Positions 45,135-57,430 of a DNA stretch of 64,000 nt are shown piece after piece. Made by a program: the position numbers and the translations under genes. The DNA is from Centrapalus pauciflorus (taxonomy: Eukaryota; Streptophyta; Magnoliopsida; Asterales; Asteraceae), in contig JAANYP010002636.1 of NCBI GenBank assembly GCA_020465985.1, positions 379,430 to 443,429 of the forward strand, read 5' to 3'. The notes beneath the pieces were generated by a model. The model was not told the DNA's origin, made no database searches, and saw nothing but the letters and a program-made list of their open reading frames with translations. Numbering within the stretch: the stretch's first letter is position 1; each line of letters starts with the position of its first letter.

Positions 45135-48100
45135 TTATTTCTTCAAACTACTTCCAGCATACAAGCCCTTTTCAACACATAGTTTGACTACATTCTCATA
45201 TTTCCTAGCTTCACTATCAATATGTGCATCACTAGAAATCTTACAAGCATGCAAAATATGAAGATCATCTCTAGAAAGGTTTACCAGATGAAGAGGGTCA
45301 TAGAATCTAAGAATAACATTTTCTTCAAAATCTTCCATCACCGCTTCTCCAGTCTCAGTCTCAGCATACCACCAATGCATATTCTTCAAGACATTTTGTG
45401 GCATAGGCTTGAGCGGCACCTTCCTTAGACATCTTACTGGTTTGTAGTGGATCTTCATCCAAGGTCGCCCAGTTAGAGGATCAATACGTGAAGGATCTTC
45501 TACTCTTTTTCCAACCCTTGGATTCAGGCGTTCAAACTTTCTTGATCTTCCCTCTTTTCTTATGATTCTTGCAATTACGTCTGCGTAGGGATCATTTCCA
45601 ATATTAATCAGATCTATCCATGCTAACGCTGTTATCTCGATCTTTGGCAGTGAATTGAAAGCTTTCAGAGTTCGCCTCAGGTACTGGAGCCCGTCTTTCC
45701 TCTTAATTATGAATAGCTGCAGTTCTCGATCAAAGAACCAGCTTAATATGCTTCCAGACAACTTCCCAGTACCCGGCACCCTCATTTTCTTTTTCAGCTC
45801 TAATTCCTTCTTCTCAGCTCTGAACCATAACTTTCTCTTCTCTTCATTTGTTAGTTCTCTGGCAGGTTCTTCTATTGATGGCTGAACATTTAACGCAGCA
45901 TTCACTACTTCTACGTTAACAACATCGTTTCCTTCTATTATATATGTATCAGTGATAGGATTTTGGTGTACGACGATCTCATCAGCTTCATCGTCCTCAT
46001 CAGCACATACCTCGTCATCTGATTTCCAGTCAACTATATCTTCTGGCACAAACTCACCCTCTTGTAGCTCTTCCATTTCATCTTCAAAATCAAAACCCAC
46101 ATCCATCGGATCATCATCAAGATCCATGAGAGCATCTATCATCTCACTAATCTCCAAATCCGTAGGCTTAGATGAACTCGCTTCTCCTACTTCTCCTCCT
46201 GCTAGACTAGGCTCCCCCTGAGATTGAGTAGTCTGAGCAGCAGAAAAATCTACTTGCTCATTCTGACTTTTAGGGCTGGGATCATTGCCTTGGTTATCTT
46301 CATCATCATCATCTATCGGCCTCTGTACTTCCTGATCACGGCACGACGTCTCCCTCTGAGCCTGTAAATTTTTCATTAACTGCTCTATTAGGGAGCGCAT
46401 CGTCCTTATCTCAGCTGCCTGATCGCAGACAAATGTTTTTAACTCTGTGTTTTCTTCCTAGACCTTTTCCACAATCTTCTTCAAATCGGCATTCTCCTTA
46501 TCGAGACTTGCATTATGCGTCTGAATTTCACCGATTGCCTTGGTTAGGCTTAAGATATGGACATTCTGGAAGTCAACACGAGCTTTAAGCTGCAGAAATC
46601 GTTGATTGTCGGCATATGATGATGAGGTTGATGGAATTGACTTTATCGGAGTTGGAAGGATTGGCGATGGAATATATGGTTCATCGCGCGGTGGTGGTGG
46701 AGGAATGGAGGTTTGAGGTTCTTGAGGTTGTGGGTTTTGAGGTTGAGAGATTTCTAGTTGTTCTGCGGAGGCTGAAGATGATCCTTGCATGAATCTGTGA
46801 CGCTTGGCCCGTTGCCTTGTCACTAAAGGAGCAATCTCTTCTTCTTCAAAATCTGAGTCATCAGACTCTCTTGTTACTCTCCTCCTCGAAGCATCTTCAT
46901 TAACTACCAACCTTGATCCATATGTTCCTATTTGAACATGAGGTTCAGTAGACACTGACTCTGGAGCTTCAACTTCAATTTCCTCCATTTCCTCTGATTC
47001 GATGGCAGATGATGACTCATCATTACCTGTCTGTTCTGGCACATATTCGTCAACATCTCTTAACACATCTTCTTCTCCCTCTGGAGGCTCAAGTAATTCA
47101 CCCACCAATGCTGCAGCTATATCTTCATTAGCATGAGGACCTGCCTCCAAAATTTCATTTAGAGTTTGGCACAACTGATCAGCTTCGCTTGGGACATTTG
47201 AAGGCCCTGCTTCCTGTACCTCTGGCTACTGACTCGAAGAAGGCCTTGATGCCTGTGTTTGACTCGCCGTCGCTCTTTGTCTTCGCCTTTGAGGTTGTGC
47301 TCGCGGTTGTTGTCTTTGTTGTTGTGGAGGCTGCCTGGCTTGAACTTCAACTTCCCCTGCCCAGTTGGCAGTATCAGGGGCCTCAAAATTCCTATCCAAA
47401 ATAGCTCCAAACAACGGACGCTCAACTGGAACAGCCAATCTTCCTCTATGCGAGGAACAATCATCGAAGATCCTCTTATCCATTACAGGTACGCTTTGAA
47501 TCTCATTCGACTGAGGCAGATTCGGCAAGAAATGCCTGATAAGCATCATTATGAACCGTGGATACAGCAGAAATTGTTGCTGCTCCGTAGCCGAAATTTG
47601 GTGAACGAATTCCGAGAAAAACAACTCCGAAAAGCTGAATGGCCGATTATATACTAACGCGATTATCCCAGACTGGATCTTCGAGACCATATATTAAAAA
47701 CCGGCTTTCTTAGCTGCAAAACACACCATGAAAACATGAGCCAGAAATCTCCATTGGCCGATTAGCCCGCTCTTCATATAAGAAGCCTTCATCACATCTA
47801 CACTATAACCCATTCTCTGAAAGGCCGCTTGCCTAATACTCAGAGGAAAATCGATTGGCCCAGATTCTTCTTCTTGAGAGCCTAGCTGTAGAACTTGTCG
47901 CAGCATATCGGCAGAGTACACCAACGGCTGCCCTGCTATCCTGGTTCTCAGCACTGTCGGGGTGACAGAGCAGTCTACCTGAAGATGATCATAAAATTGG
48001 CGAACATAGGGAAGCACAATCTGAAGGTTATGGGATAAGGCAAATCCAATCCTAGACTCCACTAGGAAATCCAACATGTGACGATATCCCTGCGCCTCAG

Positions 48101-48161
48101 GGATATGATGGTCAGGGTGAAGGACCATATTGCGCTTTGGCACAAAAACTCGAACCGCCAT
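45135..48161 (-). pseudogene. Extra ORF of C5 (1008 codons, three stops)
   Basis: Best copy of the post-pol ORF: one frame from the ATG at 48161 to the stop at 45135, broken only by stops near 47691, 47223 and 46455. Residues 1-160 hold CSVTPTVLRTR and SGLIGQWRFLAHVF; about 165-200 hold FSFSELFF and LYPRF. A Gln/Arg-rich stretch spans about 275-312, then an acidic part, a coiled coil at about 518-600, and a C-terminal domain at about 790-1008 with FDRELQLF, DGLQYLRRTLK and FYDPLHLVNLS. No enzyme motif, signal peptide or clear membrane helix is seen. Function is unknown. The similar layout in C1-C3 argues that it was once under selection. Confidence 0.8.
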
Positions 48162-50132
48162 ATCTACACAATAAATAAACTATTAGAGTTAATAAAAATC
48201 AATAAACTTGCCTAAATTCAAATTTGTTTAATTTTGAACTTGATTAAGTACAAAATCCAACACAAAAGAATTTCTACAAGTTTAATAAAATTTAAATTAA
48301 ATAATTCAAATAAAGTAACAGATTCGAATAGACATATTCGAATAAATCCCCTTTTTGAGTTTGATGACAGATTCGAATCTAGTGTCCTTCTCGAGTTTAA
48401 TGACAGACTCGAGAAACCTCAGGAACAGATTCGAACCGTCGGCCTTACTCAACTCCAAATCTCTTGATTTTAACCTTTTTGGACTCAGAAAATTACATTC
48501 ATTATTCCTACTAGTTACTAATCACAGATATGTGCATTTAATTTGACTATTTATCGGTCCAATCTTGGTAATTTTGAAAACCACGATTTATACCCATAAA
48601 CCTTCAAAAACCGATGATTTTGCCTAAAATGGTGTATAAAACTACATCAATCTTGTCCAATCAAGTTGTTTGTACCTAGAAGTATCAGTAGAATCGAACA
48701 CTAAGGCAAGAGACTCGACAAATTGTCGTTTTTGAGAAAAACGGTAGATTCGAGGAATAGATTCGAAATCGCCGGATAGACTCGAGGATATAGATTCGAA
48801 AACAGTAAGGAGTTAATGACTTCACTGTTAACCTATATATACCACCAACCTTCGAATCTAAGGCCAACATCAAATCTACTGACAGATTCGAGACTACCCT
48901 AATTCGAGTCTGAACTAAACTCGAATTACACCAAACACTTAGAAAAATTTCAAAAATTTTGAAATAACTTCAACTTTTTCAACCTTTTCTACGGTATTGT
49001 GTAACGAGATAAACTATGCCAACTCTTTTACCCTAAGCTCATGATTTTTCACGCAGTGTTTATTTAGTTCAACTGTGAATGCACCCTCAGAATTTTTGAA
49101 CTTTTACCTAAGTAAAAACTAAAATAAAATAAAATAAACTAAGGTAAAATAAAATATTAAAATTTTGACTGAAAATTTAACTTAGACTTAAGCTATTCCT
49201 ATTAAAATTTACAACCTAAGCTAAATACTAAACAAAATATTTTTGATGAGTATAGTCTAAGAAAGGTTCAATCAGATAGCGATGTTAGAGACTCACTTTC
49301 AGTACTTAAACTTTCACACTTAGGAATTTTTGATTCCTTTGATTGTTTGTCGTGAAATACCCATTTAGCCGATTGTTGGTATTTTACCCCTTTAAACATT
49401 CTACATTTTGGAATATCCCTTGGCATTTTTATTTATCATGAAATTATCTTACGTGACTCAGACATAGACATACTTTTATGATCAAGGCACACAAACAAAT
49501 ATTCTAACTTGTTGGTATTTGCAAACTTTCTTTAAAAGACAAACATCGGACACAGGTCTGTATTTTCATACAACAAAGTGTCTTAGTTTGACTTAAGGTT
49601 TATTCTTAAATTTAGCAAGACAGCGGTGACAGGTCTGTACCGACGTACAACAGAGCGACATATCTCGCTAACCCGAATTTGAACAGAGGCAACAGGTCTG
49701 TACTTACGTACAACAGAGTTACATGTTTTCGACTCTCAATTTTATATGATTTTTCTATTCATTCCATTTTCAGATGTATTTGATGTTGCTATACATCCCC
49801 AGAAAGTTTACATACCTCATTTAGACTCAAAGTTTGTATGTCTTGTACATAAAAATTAAGACCGATTGGTCATACATCTAAGTTAGTGACACATTTGACT
49901 TTTTCTTGAATATTTTATTTGCCTTGAGACTCGGGATATGTATTATGCCTAACAACACATCAAACTTAACTAAAGTATAACACTTAGAAATAGCAATAAA
50001 ATAAGATAACCTACTAACTTACTGAAAATAGAAACTTACTAAAAATAGAAACTATCCTAAATTAGCAGACTTACTATAAAAAGAAAGAAATACCAGTACT
50101 ATAAAAGGAAATAAACTACTACTAAGGCCAAA
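48162..50132 (-). other. C5 spacer between pol and extra ORF
   Basis: Homologous to 1-2014 and 25519-27564. It contains the palindromic array (49551-49724), a GGAATTTTTGATTCC block (49323-49337), TTCGAA words (about 48320-48950), and an acceptor-like TGTGTAG with CTAAT upstream, next to the ATG at 48161. No coding frame is supported. Confidence 0.75.
49551..49724 (-). repeat. Triple palindromic repeat (C5)
   Basis: Copies at about 49551-49584, 49628-49662 and 49691-49724, with the TCTGTAC...GTACAACA core (reverse of the C1 copies). The order and degree of decay of each copy parallel C1 and C3: the outermost copy has the weaker GTAT/ATAC core in all three. Confidence 0.7.
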
Positions 50133-51521
50133 TTACTCTGGGTTGCGCATTCCATTTAGTTGAATTAAATATTCAAACCATGACTTATCAAATGCTTTGG
50201 TAAATAAATCAACATTATTATCTTCTGTTGCCACTTTTACCAATTTAATTAAGTTCTTTTCAGCACAATCACGAATAAAATGATGCCTATTGTCTATGTG
50301 CTTTGTTTTGTTGTGTTTAACTGGATTGTTGGTTATAGCAATTGTAGATTGATTGTCTATCCTAATGGGAGTTTGAGTATAAGCCAAACCGTAATCCCGC
50401 AATTGTTGTTGTATCCACAGAACCTGTGAGCAGCAACTACCAGCAGCAACATACTCGGCCTCGCACGTTGACACGACTACCTACGTTTCTTTCTTGCATT
50501 GCCAGGATACCAATCTCCCTCCTAGGAACTGAAAACCTCCAGTTGTTGACTTGCGCGTCAAGCTGCATCCTCCGTAGTCAGAATCCGTGAACGCCTCCAA
50601 CTCTAGATCTCCCTCCGCGTGATACCAAAGTCCCAGCTTCAATTTCGACTTGAGGTATCGTAGAATCCGCTTCACAGCTTTCATATGCATCTCCTTCGGA
50701 TTTGCTTGAAACCTAGCACAAATACATACAGCAAACATAATGTCATGTCTTGAAGCAGTTAAATACATAAGTGATCCAATCATGGCCCGATATAAAGTCG
50801 GATCCACATCGGTATCACTTTCAGTACCCGGTCTGAGATTGTGATTCACTTGAATCGGCGTGTTGAAATGGGCAGTCAATTTTGTTCCTTCCATCCCGAA
50901 ACGTTCCAATATGTCATAGACATACTTCGTCTGATGGATAAACATCCCTTCCTTCTTCTGGTCAACTTGTAACCCCAAAAAGAAATTTAACTCTCCCATA
51001 GCACTCATCTCGAATTTCGACTTCATCACCTTCTCGAAATCTTTGCACATCTGTTCGTCTGATGATCCAAAAATGATATCATCGACGTACACTTGTACCA
51101 AGATAAAATGTTCTCCCTTCCTCTTAACAAACAGAGTACTATCTATCCTACCCCTTTCAAACCCGTTCTCTAATAAATGGTTGGATAGAGTCTCATACCA
51201 TGCCCTAGGTGCCTGATGCAATCCATATAGAGCCTTATCTAAGCGATATACTCTATCAGGATATTTTGGATCTGTAAATCCGAGCGGTTGTTCTACATAC
51301 ACCAACTCCTTCACTTTTCCATACAGGAAAGCACTCTTAACATCTAATTGATATACCTTAAGGCCCTTGAAGGAGGCAAAAGCTAAAAACAACCTACTGG
51401 CTTCCAGCCTTGCTACTGGTGCAAAAACCTCGTTGTAATCGATTCCCTCCTCTTGGTTGAAACCCTTTACAACTAGCCTAGCCTTGTTGCGCGTGACTAT
51501 ACCCCGATCATCTCTTTTGCA
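50133..51521 (-). pseudogene. RT and RNase H of C5
   Basis: RT from ARLVVKGFNQEEGIDY (about 51470) through QLDVKSAFLYG and YVDDIIFGSS (about 51060-51090). RNase H has FTDSDYGGC (about 50575-50600), STCEAEYVAA (about 50440-50470) and a tail IRIDNQSTIAITNNP, ending LNGMRNPE at 50133. Catalytic residues are present. Breaks are a stop near 51521 and a frame break near 50478. Confidence 0.85.
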
Positions 51522-52800
51522 CTAAAAAACCCATTTGGTTCCTATAGCAACTTCCCCTCGAGGTAATGGAACTAACTCCCACACTTCTAGTTTCCTAAAC
51601 TGTGAGAGTTCTTCCTGCATCGCTTCAACCCAGGAGTTATCCTTAAGTGCCATTTGCACATTCTTAGGCTCTACTTGCGATATGAAACATGAATAGAGAC
51701 ATGTGTGATAAGCCTCGGAGTCGTTTATCATCGACAACAACACGGTGTTGTTATTTAAACTACTCCTAGTCCTCACACCCTCATTAGGATTTCCTATGAT
51801 GCTTTCTATAGGATGATTCTTGTTAATCCTAGAGGTCTCTATCTCATCAACCCTTAGATTATCTCCTAAGTTAGATCCTATTTCACCTAATGGGGGAACA
51901 GGCTCAGTTTCTACATTTTCCTCCTCATGAACGTTTTCCTCAGAGTTGGAACTTGATGCTTGAGTCTGATTCTCAGTGGTAGGTGCTTCTGGATCAGCAA
52001 CTTCTGGAGATCCATCTACTGTCGCAGTAGGCTCGGATGTGGATTCAAACGTAGTTCTCGGAAAGGTATGGCCATCGTCAGTCAGATGCAACGTTGCCAC
52101 GTCCTTTTCGATTGTACCTGCATTTTCATCCAAAGGAATGTTAAATGACTCAAATAAATTATCATAGTCAAATATCCATTCCGGACCAGTTTGGGGTTCA
52201 TGTGTATAACTAATGACTTCAATGTTATACACAATCTCCACTGTACCATTTGTTTTGTTAAAAACCCGTTTGTTTGGTGAGTTCGGCACATAACCTAGGA
52301 AGTATCCTTCGTCAGCCTTTTCACCAAACTTCGGTTGATGTTTTGTTCGCAAAAGAGTGCATGGTACCCCAAACGGTTCGAATCCAGTTAAATTGGGTGG
52401 CCGTTTATTCAAAATTTCATAACATGTTTTGTTCAAAGATTTTACAGTTAGGACTCTGTTTAAAATGTGGCACGCGGTATTCACTACCTCCCCCCAAAAC
52501 ATGGTAGGAAGCTTTGAATCCGACAACATAGTCCTAGCTGCCTCAATTAGTGTCCTGTTTTTACGTTCGGCCACCCCATTTTGTTGAGGTTCATATGGTG
52601 CACTGAATTGATGCACTATGCCCTTTGATAGGCAATATACACCAATTACAGTGTTTTTGAACTCAGTTCCATTATCACTACGTATCCTTTTAACCCTCGT
52701 TTGGTAGGAATTCTCCACTTGGTCTAAGAACTCGATGAGCTTGGAAGCCGTCTCGTCCTTTGTACCTAAAAAGAAAACCCAAGAAAATCGTGAGTAATCT
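51522..52800 (-). CDS. pol: Integrase core end, linker, RT start of C5
   Basis: The open frame begins at the deletion joint with DYSRFSWVFFLGTKDE, then RIRSDNGTEF (second catalytic Asp) and NGVAERKNRTL (catalytic Glu), the linker with HEEENVETEPVPPLGEIG, and the RT start WVF at 51522. The first catalytic Asp (HMDLFGP) and the zinc-finger cysteines are missing, so this integrase cannot be functional. A TAG or TAA in the KCKRDD motif ends the frame. Confidence 0.8.
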
Positions 52801-53326
52801 TCATAGGCACACCCTGCACCAATCCATATTCCGTTATGTAGTTCATCTTTCTTAGGTGCAGGTGAGCCATGCGTCTGTGCCACAGTACCGATTCTGTCTC
52901 CGAAGCTTTGGATAATAAACAAATTGGCCCCATCGAAGTCTCCGGCTTGTTCATATCAAGCATGTACAAGTCATTCTTCCTTGGCGCCCGCATCAATACC
53001 CATTCTTCAGGAATCTTGAATCCCGGTTTTAGCACTAACGCTTCAGTGTCTGTGAACAACACTGAGTTCTTCTTGTCACAGATTTGAGATACACTAATGA
53101 GATTGTGAACCAGTTTATCAACGTGATAAACTTGGTCCAACTTGATCGTCCCATTAGTGACCACTCCGGTACCCGTGATGTTTCCTCCTTTGTTACCGGC
53201 GAATGATACAAACCCCCGATTCCCACCCTTAAAGTCTGTAAGTAGACCTCTTTCCCCCGTCATGTGCCTGGAGCATCCACTGTCGACGAACCACTTGTTG
53301 TTTGGACCTGTGGTAATCTCCTGCAC
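52801..53326 (-). pseudogene. Protease and pre-integrase of C5
   Basis: QEITTGPNNKWFVDSGCSRHMT protease start (about 53250-53320, read in parts), then VYHVDKLVHNLISVSQIC and WHRRMAHLHLRKMNYI (about 52830-52880). The frame runs into the deletion joint near 52800. It starts right at the acceptor-like CAG (AG at 53321-53322). Confidence 0.85.
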
Positions 53327-54665
53327 ATGAAAGAAAATAGGTTAGTTATCACTGGGAACCCAAGCCATAACTGACTTGGTTATACCATTCTCGTCCACAT
53401 ACTTAAACTCTTTCAAATACCCATCTCGCCTTTTAGGTGACTTGGGTCGTTGAACAGGAGTTTGTTGTGGTGCCGAGTGATTTAAATTCACTCTTTGCCT
53501 TTGAGTAGGAATTTGTTGTGGAGCTCTAGAATAATTACGATTATATTGCATTTCAGATTGTGATCCCTGAGCTCTTACCGGTGCGTACTGTCTAACTGGA
53601 GTATGAGACCTAACTGGAGTGTGTGACCTGCTAGGTGTTGTGCTCCTATAGACTTGTTGAGGTGCTGACCTAGATTGATTAATGACACGATTCGGTGAAT
53701 TTGTCCTAACCACTTCCTTTGGTCCAACCTTTACCGGTGTTTGTTTCACAACTTGTTTTGGTGCGGCGTGCACAGTTTTCTCGGTACTCTGAGAACTACT
53801 AGTGCTCGCCACATTGGTTGAGGGCTTAACAGGTGTTGGGTTCACTGTCTTAGGTGTAACATCGGCTTTCCTAAGTGGACAGTGAGAAGCAACATGCCCC
53901 TTTTCATGACATCTGAAGCAAGACATCTTATCTATGGACTTTTTGTGTGTTCCCTTAGACTTAGGTGTCTCACTAGTATCTAGGTCCTTTTGTACATCTA
54001 TAGCGACTGGCTCATCGTCCTGATCAGCCCAGTCAATTTTATGTTTTCCTGCAGGTGTTTCACTGGAGGAAGTCAGAAAATTTAACTTTCTTAACCTTGA
54101 CAGTTGTGTCAGCCACCTTAGGTGTATTTTCTACTATAGGCTCAGATATAGGTTCAAGTGTGTCGTCTAAGTCTACTGATTTGTCAGTTTTCTCCTGAGG
54201 CAGAGGCACATAGTTTGCATTAAAAGGTGGAGGAATTTCATGAAATCCTAGACCTACGGGCTTTTTAGACTGTCTTTGGGCATCTAAAACTTTTCCTAGG
54301 TTTAGGCTTGAATTCCTAAACTTCTCTAGCTTACTGTTTGCCTCTGCTACCTTTACCTTTGTTTCAGCTAGCTCTATGTCTTTGTCCTTAAGATTTTTGG
54401 TCAAGGCCTCTACATGCTCATACATGAGCTCTATTCTAACACACTGCTCACTCAGTTTGTCTTTCAGAACTATTACGTCTTGAGCATCAGCCTTAAGTTT
54501 TTCTTTAAGATCTTGCTTAATATCGTTCAGGCTAGCGTTTTCAATTTTTAAATTCTCATTTTGAGCAGTTATGGTTTTACGTGATTCTAAGACTAGATTT
54601 AACCTATCGTTAGAATTAACACACAACGCACATAATTCACGAAAAAGAGAGTAAGTCAGACTAAC
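53321..54665 (-). other. Candidate gag intron of C5
   Basis: On the minus strand the donor is AAG|GTTAGT at 54665 and the acceptor ends TTTCATGTGCAG at 53321, with CTAAC 21 nt upstream of it. Length 1345 nt, that is 1344 plus the 1-nt insertion near 54075. Both edges are in phase 0. Confidence 0.55.
53342..54065 (-). pseudogene. gag: Gag of C5, C-terminal part
   Basis: Second zinc knuckle CFRCHEKGHVASHC (about 53880-53925), then a basic Ser/Thr/Pro/Arg-rich tail with VRSHTPVR repeats, ending AWVPSDN and TAA at 53342-53344. It is out of frame with the N-terminal part because of a 1-nt insertion near 54075. Confidence 0.85.
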
Positions 54666-56124
54666 CTTTGAGTTATCAGATTCCACGTTGGCCATCTGAG
54701 CAGCAAACTCCAGAACTGTCTGATCATTCGTCTTTTCCACCCACATCGGACTGTTTTCCCTTGTGGTCTGCTCTTCTCCTTCACACCCAGTCTCCGTGAC
54801 TTCAGCCATAAAAGCCCGAGCATTTGATTCTGGATGTGAGCTCCAGTCATAAGTACCATCTAGCTGTCTGTCTGAAGTGACATTGGATAGTAGACCAACT
54901 AGGTTGGCTTGACCGTTAGATGAACTTGGAAGGTATCGTTGTTGAGACTGATTCTGAAACTGTCCCTGATGATGACTCTGCCCTTGGTACGTTTCTACCT
55001 TCGGCCTCTGACATTCTCTGGCGAAGTGTCCCAGACCTTGACAGTTGTAGCACTTTACCTTGGACTTATCAAATCCAATCCCCTTGTTGTTCATTGTCAG
55101 ATTCCTCCCAGTTCTCTTGATGAATCTCTTAACCCGTTGGGTTACCATGGCCAGTTGCCATATAAGATCCATTTCCTCAAGATCATCAGGGTCGACCTGA
55201 TCGTAGTCTTCATCCCAGAGAGCAGGATCGTTAATCTTCCCTTGAACACAATTCCCATACGCGGCCACGAATGAAGCAAGGAGATTCAAATGTTCTTCCG
55301 CCGATTTTGCGCTCATGGGCATCTTGGAATAGCTCTGAGATGTCGATGCCTGTTGTACTTGAGGCTGCGGTTCTTCCGATCTTCCTAATCCTAAGAACGC
55401 TCGATTCAATGTGTCATCAGTCTCTGCTGGTGACGACGTTTCTCCGGTGAAAACCGCTGTTGCAGTCTTCAGATCGGCGGTCGTTGAAGGTTTTGTTGAC
55501 TTTCCAAAATACATTGCTGGATTCTGGACTTGTTCGTAATCAGTTTCGGCCTTCAGTAGCTCGAAGTGATATGCCCGCAACGTTCCCACGATATCCTCCA
55601 GAGATTGGGTATAATACTTATCCTCATTTAGCTTTATCATTGCCACATACATAGCCCATTTGGCTGGTAAGGCATCAAGAAGCTTGTTGTTCTTGTCGGT
55701 GTCAGTATACTCAATCCCGTGACTTTCAAGTTCCGTCAACAGATGATAGAACCGGGTGATGATATCATCCAGCTGTTCATCCTTTAATGCCTTGAAAATC
55801 GCAAACTGTTGTTTCAACAGCTCCGTACGCTTTCTACGAACCCTAGGATTACCCTCACACCTCTTCTCTAGAGACTCCCAAAGTTCCTTCGACGTCTTTT
55901 GAGTCCTAAATGAGTGTAGTATATCCTGAGGCAACGCCATTCTAATTATCGAGAAAGCTTTGTTTTCGGCTTCATACAATTTCTTATCATCCTCCTTCAT
56001 CATTTGGTATGACAAGACTTTCTGACGGCCTTCAACTTTAGAAACTGGTGGAATATATCCTTCGTCGATACATACCCACATGCGCATGTCATTAAAACGC
56101 ACGAAATCGGTAAACCGGTCTTTC
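54060..56124 (-). CDS. gag: Gag of C5, N-terminal and middle part
   Basis: Open for about 680 codons. It enters from the C6 border at KDRFTDFVRF, so the first 30 or so residues are missing. It holds capsid words GNPRVRRKRTELLKQQF, YHLLTELESHGIEY and LLDALPAKWAMYVAMIK. The zinc knuckle CYNCQGLGHFAREC lies at about 55010-55055, and a long coiled coil (LKEKLKADAQDVIVLKDKL to VKVAEANSKLEKF) at about 54300-54560. It packages RNA and forms the particle core. The frame closes at 54060 after the frameshift. Confidence 0.88.
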
Positions 56125-56771
56125 TGTTGGTAGACCCTGTGTGACGATAGCAGTCTAAGTGATCTTACATTGTGGTTTTAGCCAGTGTTTGTTATATACG
56201 TTTATATTTGGTTGATATTTATTATTGTTTGTGTGTTTGAACTTGATGTAACGTATTACAAGAAGTTCAAACATAAAGATCAAATATAAAATCAATCATA
56301 AGGTAAAAACATAAGTTTCAATACTAAGTTGAGTATGTGAAATAGTAGATTCGAATTATGTAAGGTTTGACATTCGAATATGTGTCAGATTCGAATGTAG
56401 ACCTAGATTCGAAGCTAGGCAGATTCGAGAGTGTCTATGAGGACAAACTCGAATGGGCCTTGGGCCAGATTCGAGTTTGGCCCATAACAGACTCGAATTA
56501 GCCTCTATAATTAGGGATAGACTCGATTAATTATCGGACTTTTTGCAGAATTCGTGAGTGATTAAGCATAAGGCGATCTCGAGTTTATCATCAGTGTTAG
56601 TGCCATTTCGGAGAGAATCAGTTCGTAGGATCGTTCGTGTGTCGTTCGTTCAGCCTCTGATAGTCTCCGTGTTTCTGTGATTGAGAGTTGTTTCCGTCCA
56701 CCCGTTAACGAGGATTCCGCACTCGTTGTCGGTTCCGTGTCTAGATAGATCTCGTAGTGGTAGACCTTACA
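56125..56771 (+). repeat. 5' LTR of C6
   Basis: 647 bp, TGTTGGTAGACC to GACCTTACA. It contains TGACGATAGC near the start, a perfect 10-bp hairpin AAACTCGAAT (56445-56454) and ATTCGAGTTT (56469-56478), and TATAATTA at 56506-56513, the probable TATA box. Confidence 0.92.
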
Positions 56772-56773
56772 AG

Positions 56774-56785
56774 TGGTATCAGAGC
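56774..56785 (+). promoter_or_regulatory. Primer binding site of C6
   Basis: TGGTATCAGAGC, the initiator tRNA-Met site, 2 nt after the LTR. Confidence 0.9.
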
Positions 56786-57430
56786 CTACGGAGTGTTCTT
56801 GGTGTTCTTCGTGTTCATCTGGATACATTCTAGGTTTCTTGACGCTTTTGGACGGTTTTTCTCTCAAAATCGTGTCTTTCGTGTTCGTCGAGCTTAGCAA
56901 ATAGTAATCCGGGAAATACTTTGTGTTTTTCACGTTTTTGATCGAAATCTATATTTTTCATTGTAAAAATATTGATTTAATCTGCAAAACGTCAAAAAAT
57001 CAAAGTGTTAGCCGTTTTTCGAGTTTGCGGCGCTCGAATCTATTAGGGGTAATTAGGGTTACACTTAGTCTCGAGTCTAACCAAATACGCTCCTTTCGAG
57101 TCTGATACAGAGGGTTTCGAATCTAATTCGAGTTTGTGCTACATTCGAATAGGGTCTCGAGTCTACTTCCTTTCCAGTTTAATTAGAATTTGGTCTAGTA
57201 TCGAATAGGTTTTGAATCTGTTGTGTCTTCGAGTTTGCTCTGACCTTCGAATCTGAGGAACTTTCGAATCTGACATAATTTCGAGTTTAATTAAATTTCA
57301 ACACTTAATCGACTTTAACCCCAAAAGACTTAATCTAAATTACATTCGAATCTATCTAGATTCGAAAGAGTTAGCCTAAGTTAGTTTCGAATTAAATTAA
57401 TTAAGTACACATTCAATTACTTTTGAAAAG
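56786..57430 (+). other. 5' leader of C6
   Basis: About 645 nt without a coding frame, rich in TTCGAA, TCGAGTTT and related words from 57010 on. If the extra ORF is made from a spliced mRNA, its donor may lie here or in early gag. I see no conserved GTAAGT-type site in the leader. Confidence 0.7.

Larger units (their letters stand above)
44433..56124 (-). mobile_element. Copia element C5 (inverted)
   Basis: From left to right on the plus strand: 3' LTR, polypurine tract, extra ORF, spacer, pol, gag. It is cut in gag at 56124 by the 5' LTR of C6. It is nearly identical to C6 over gag and pol, so both are young members of one subfamily. An internal deletion removes part of integrase. Confidence 0.85.
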
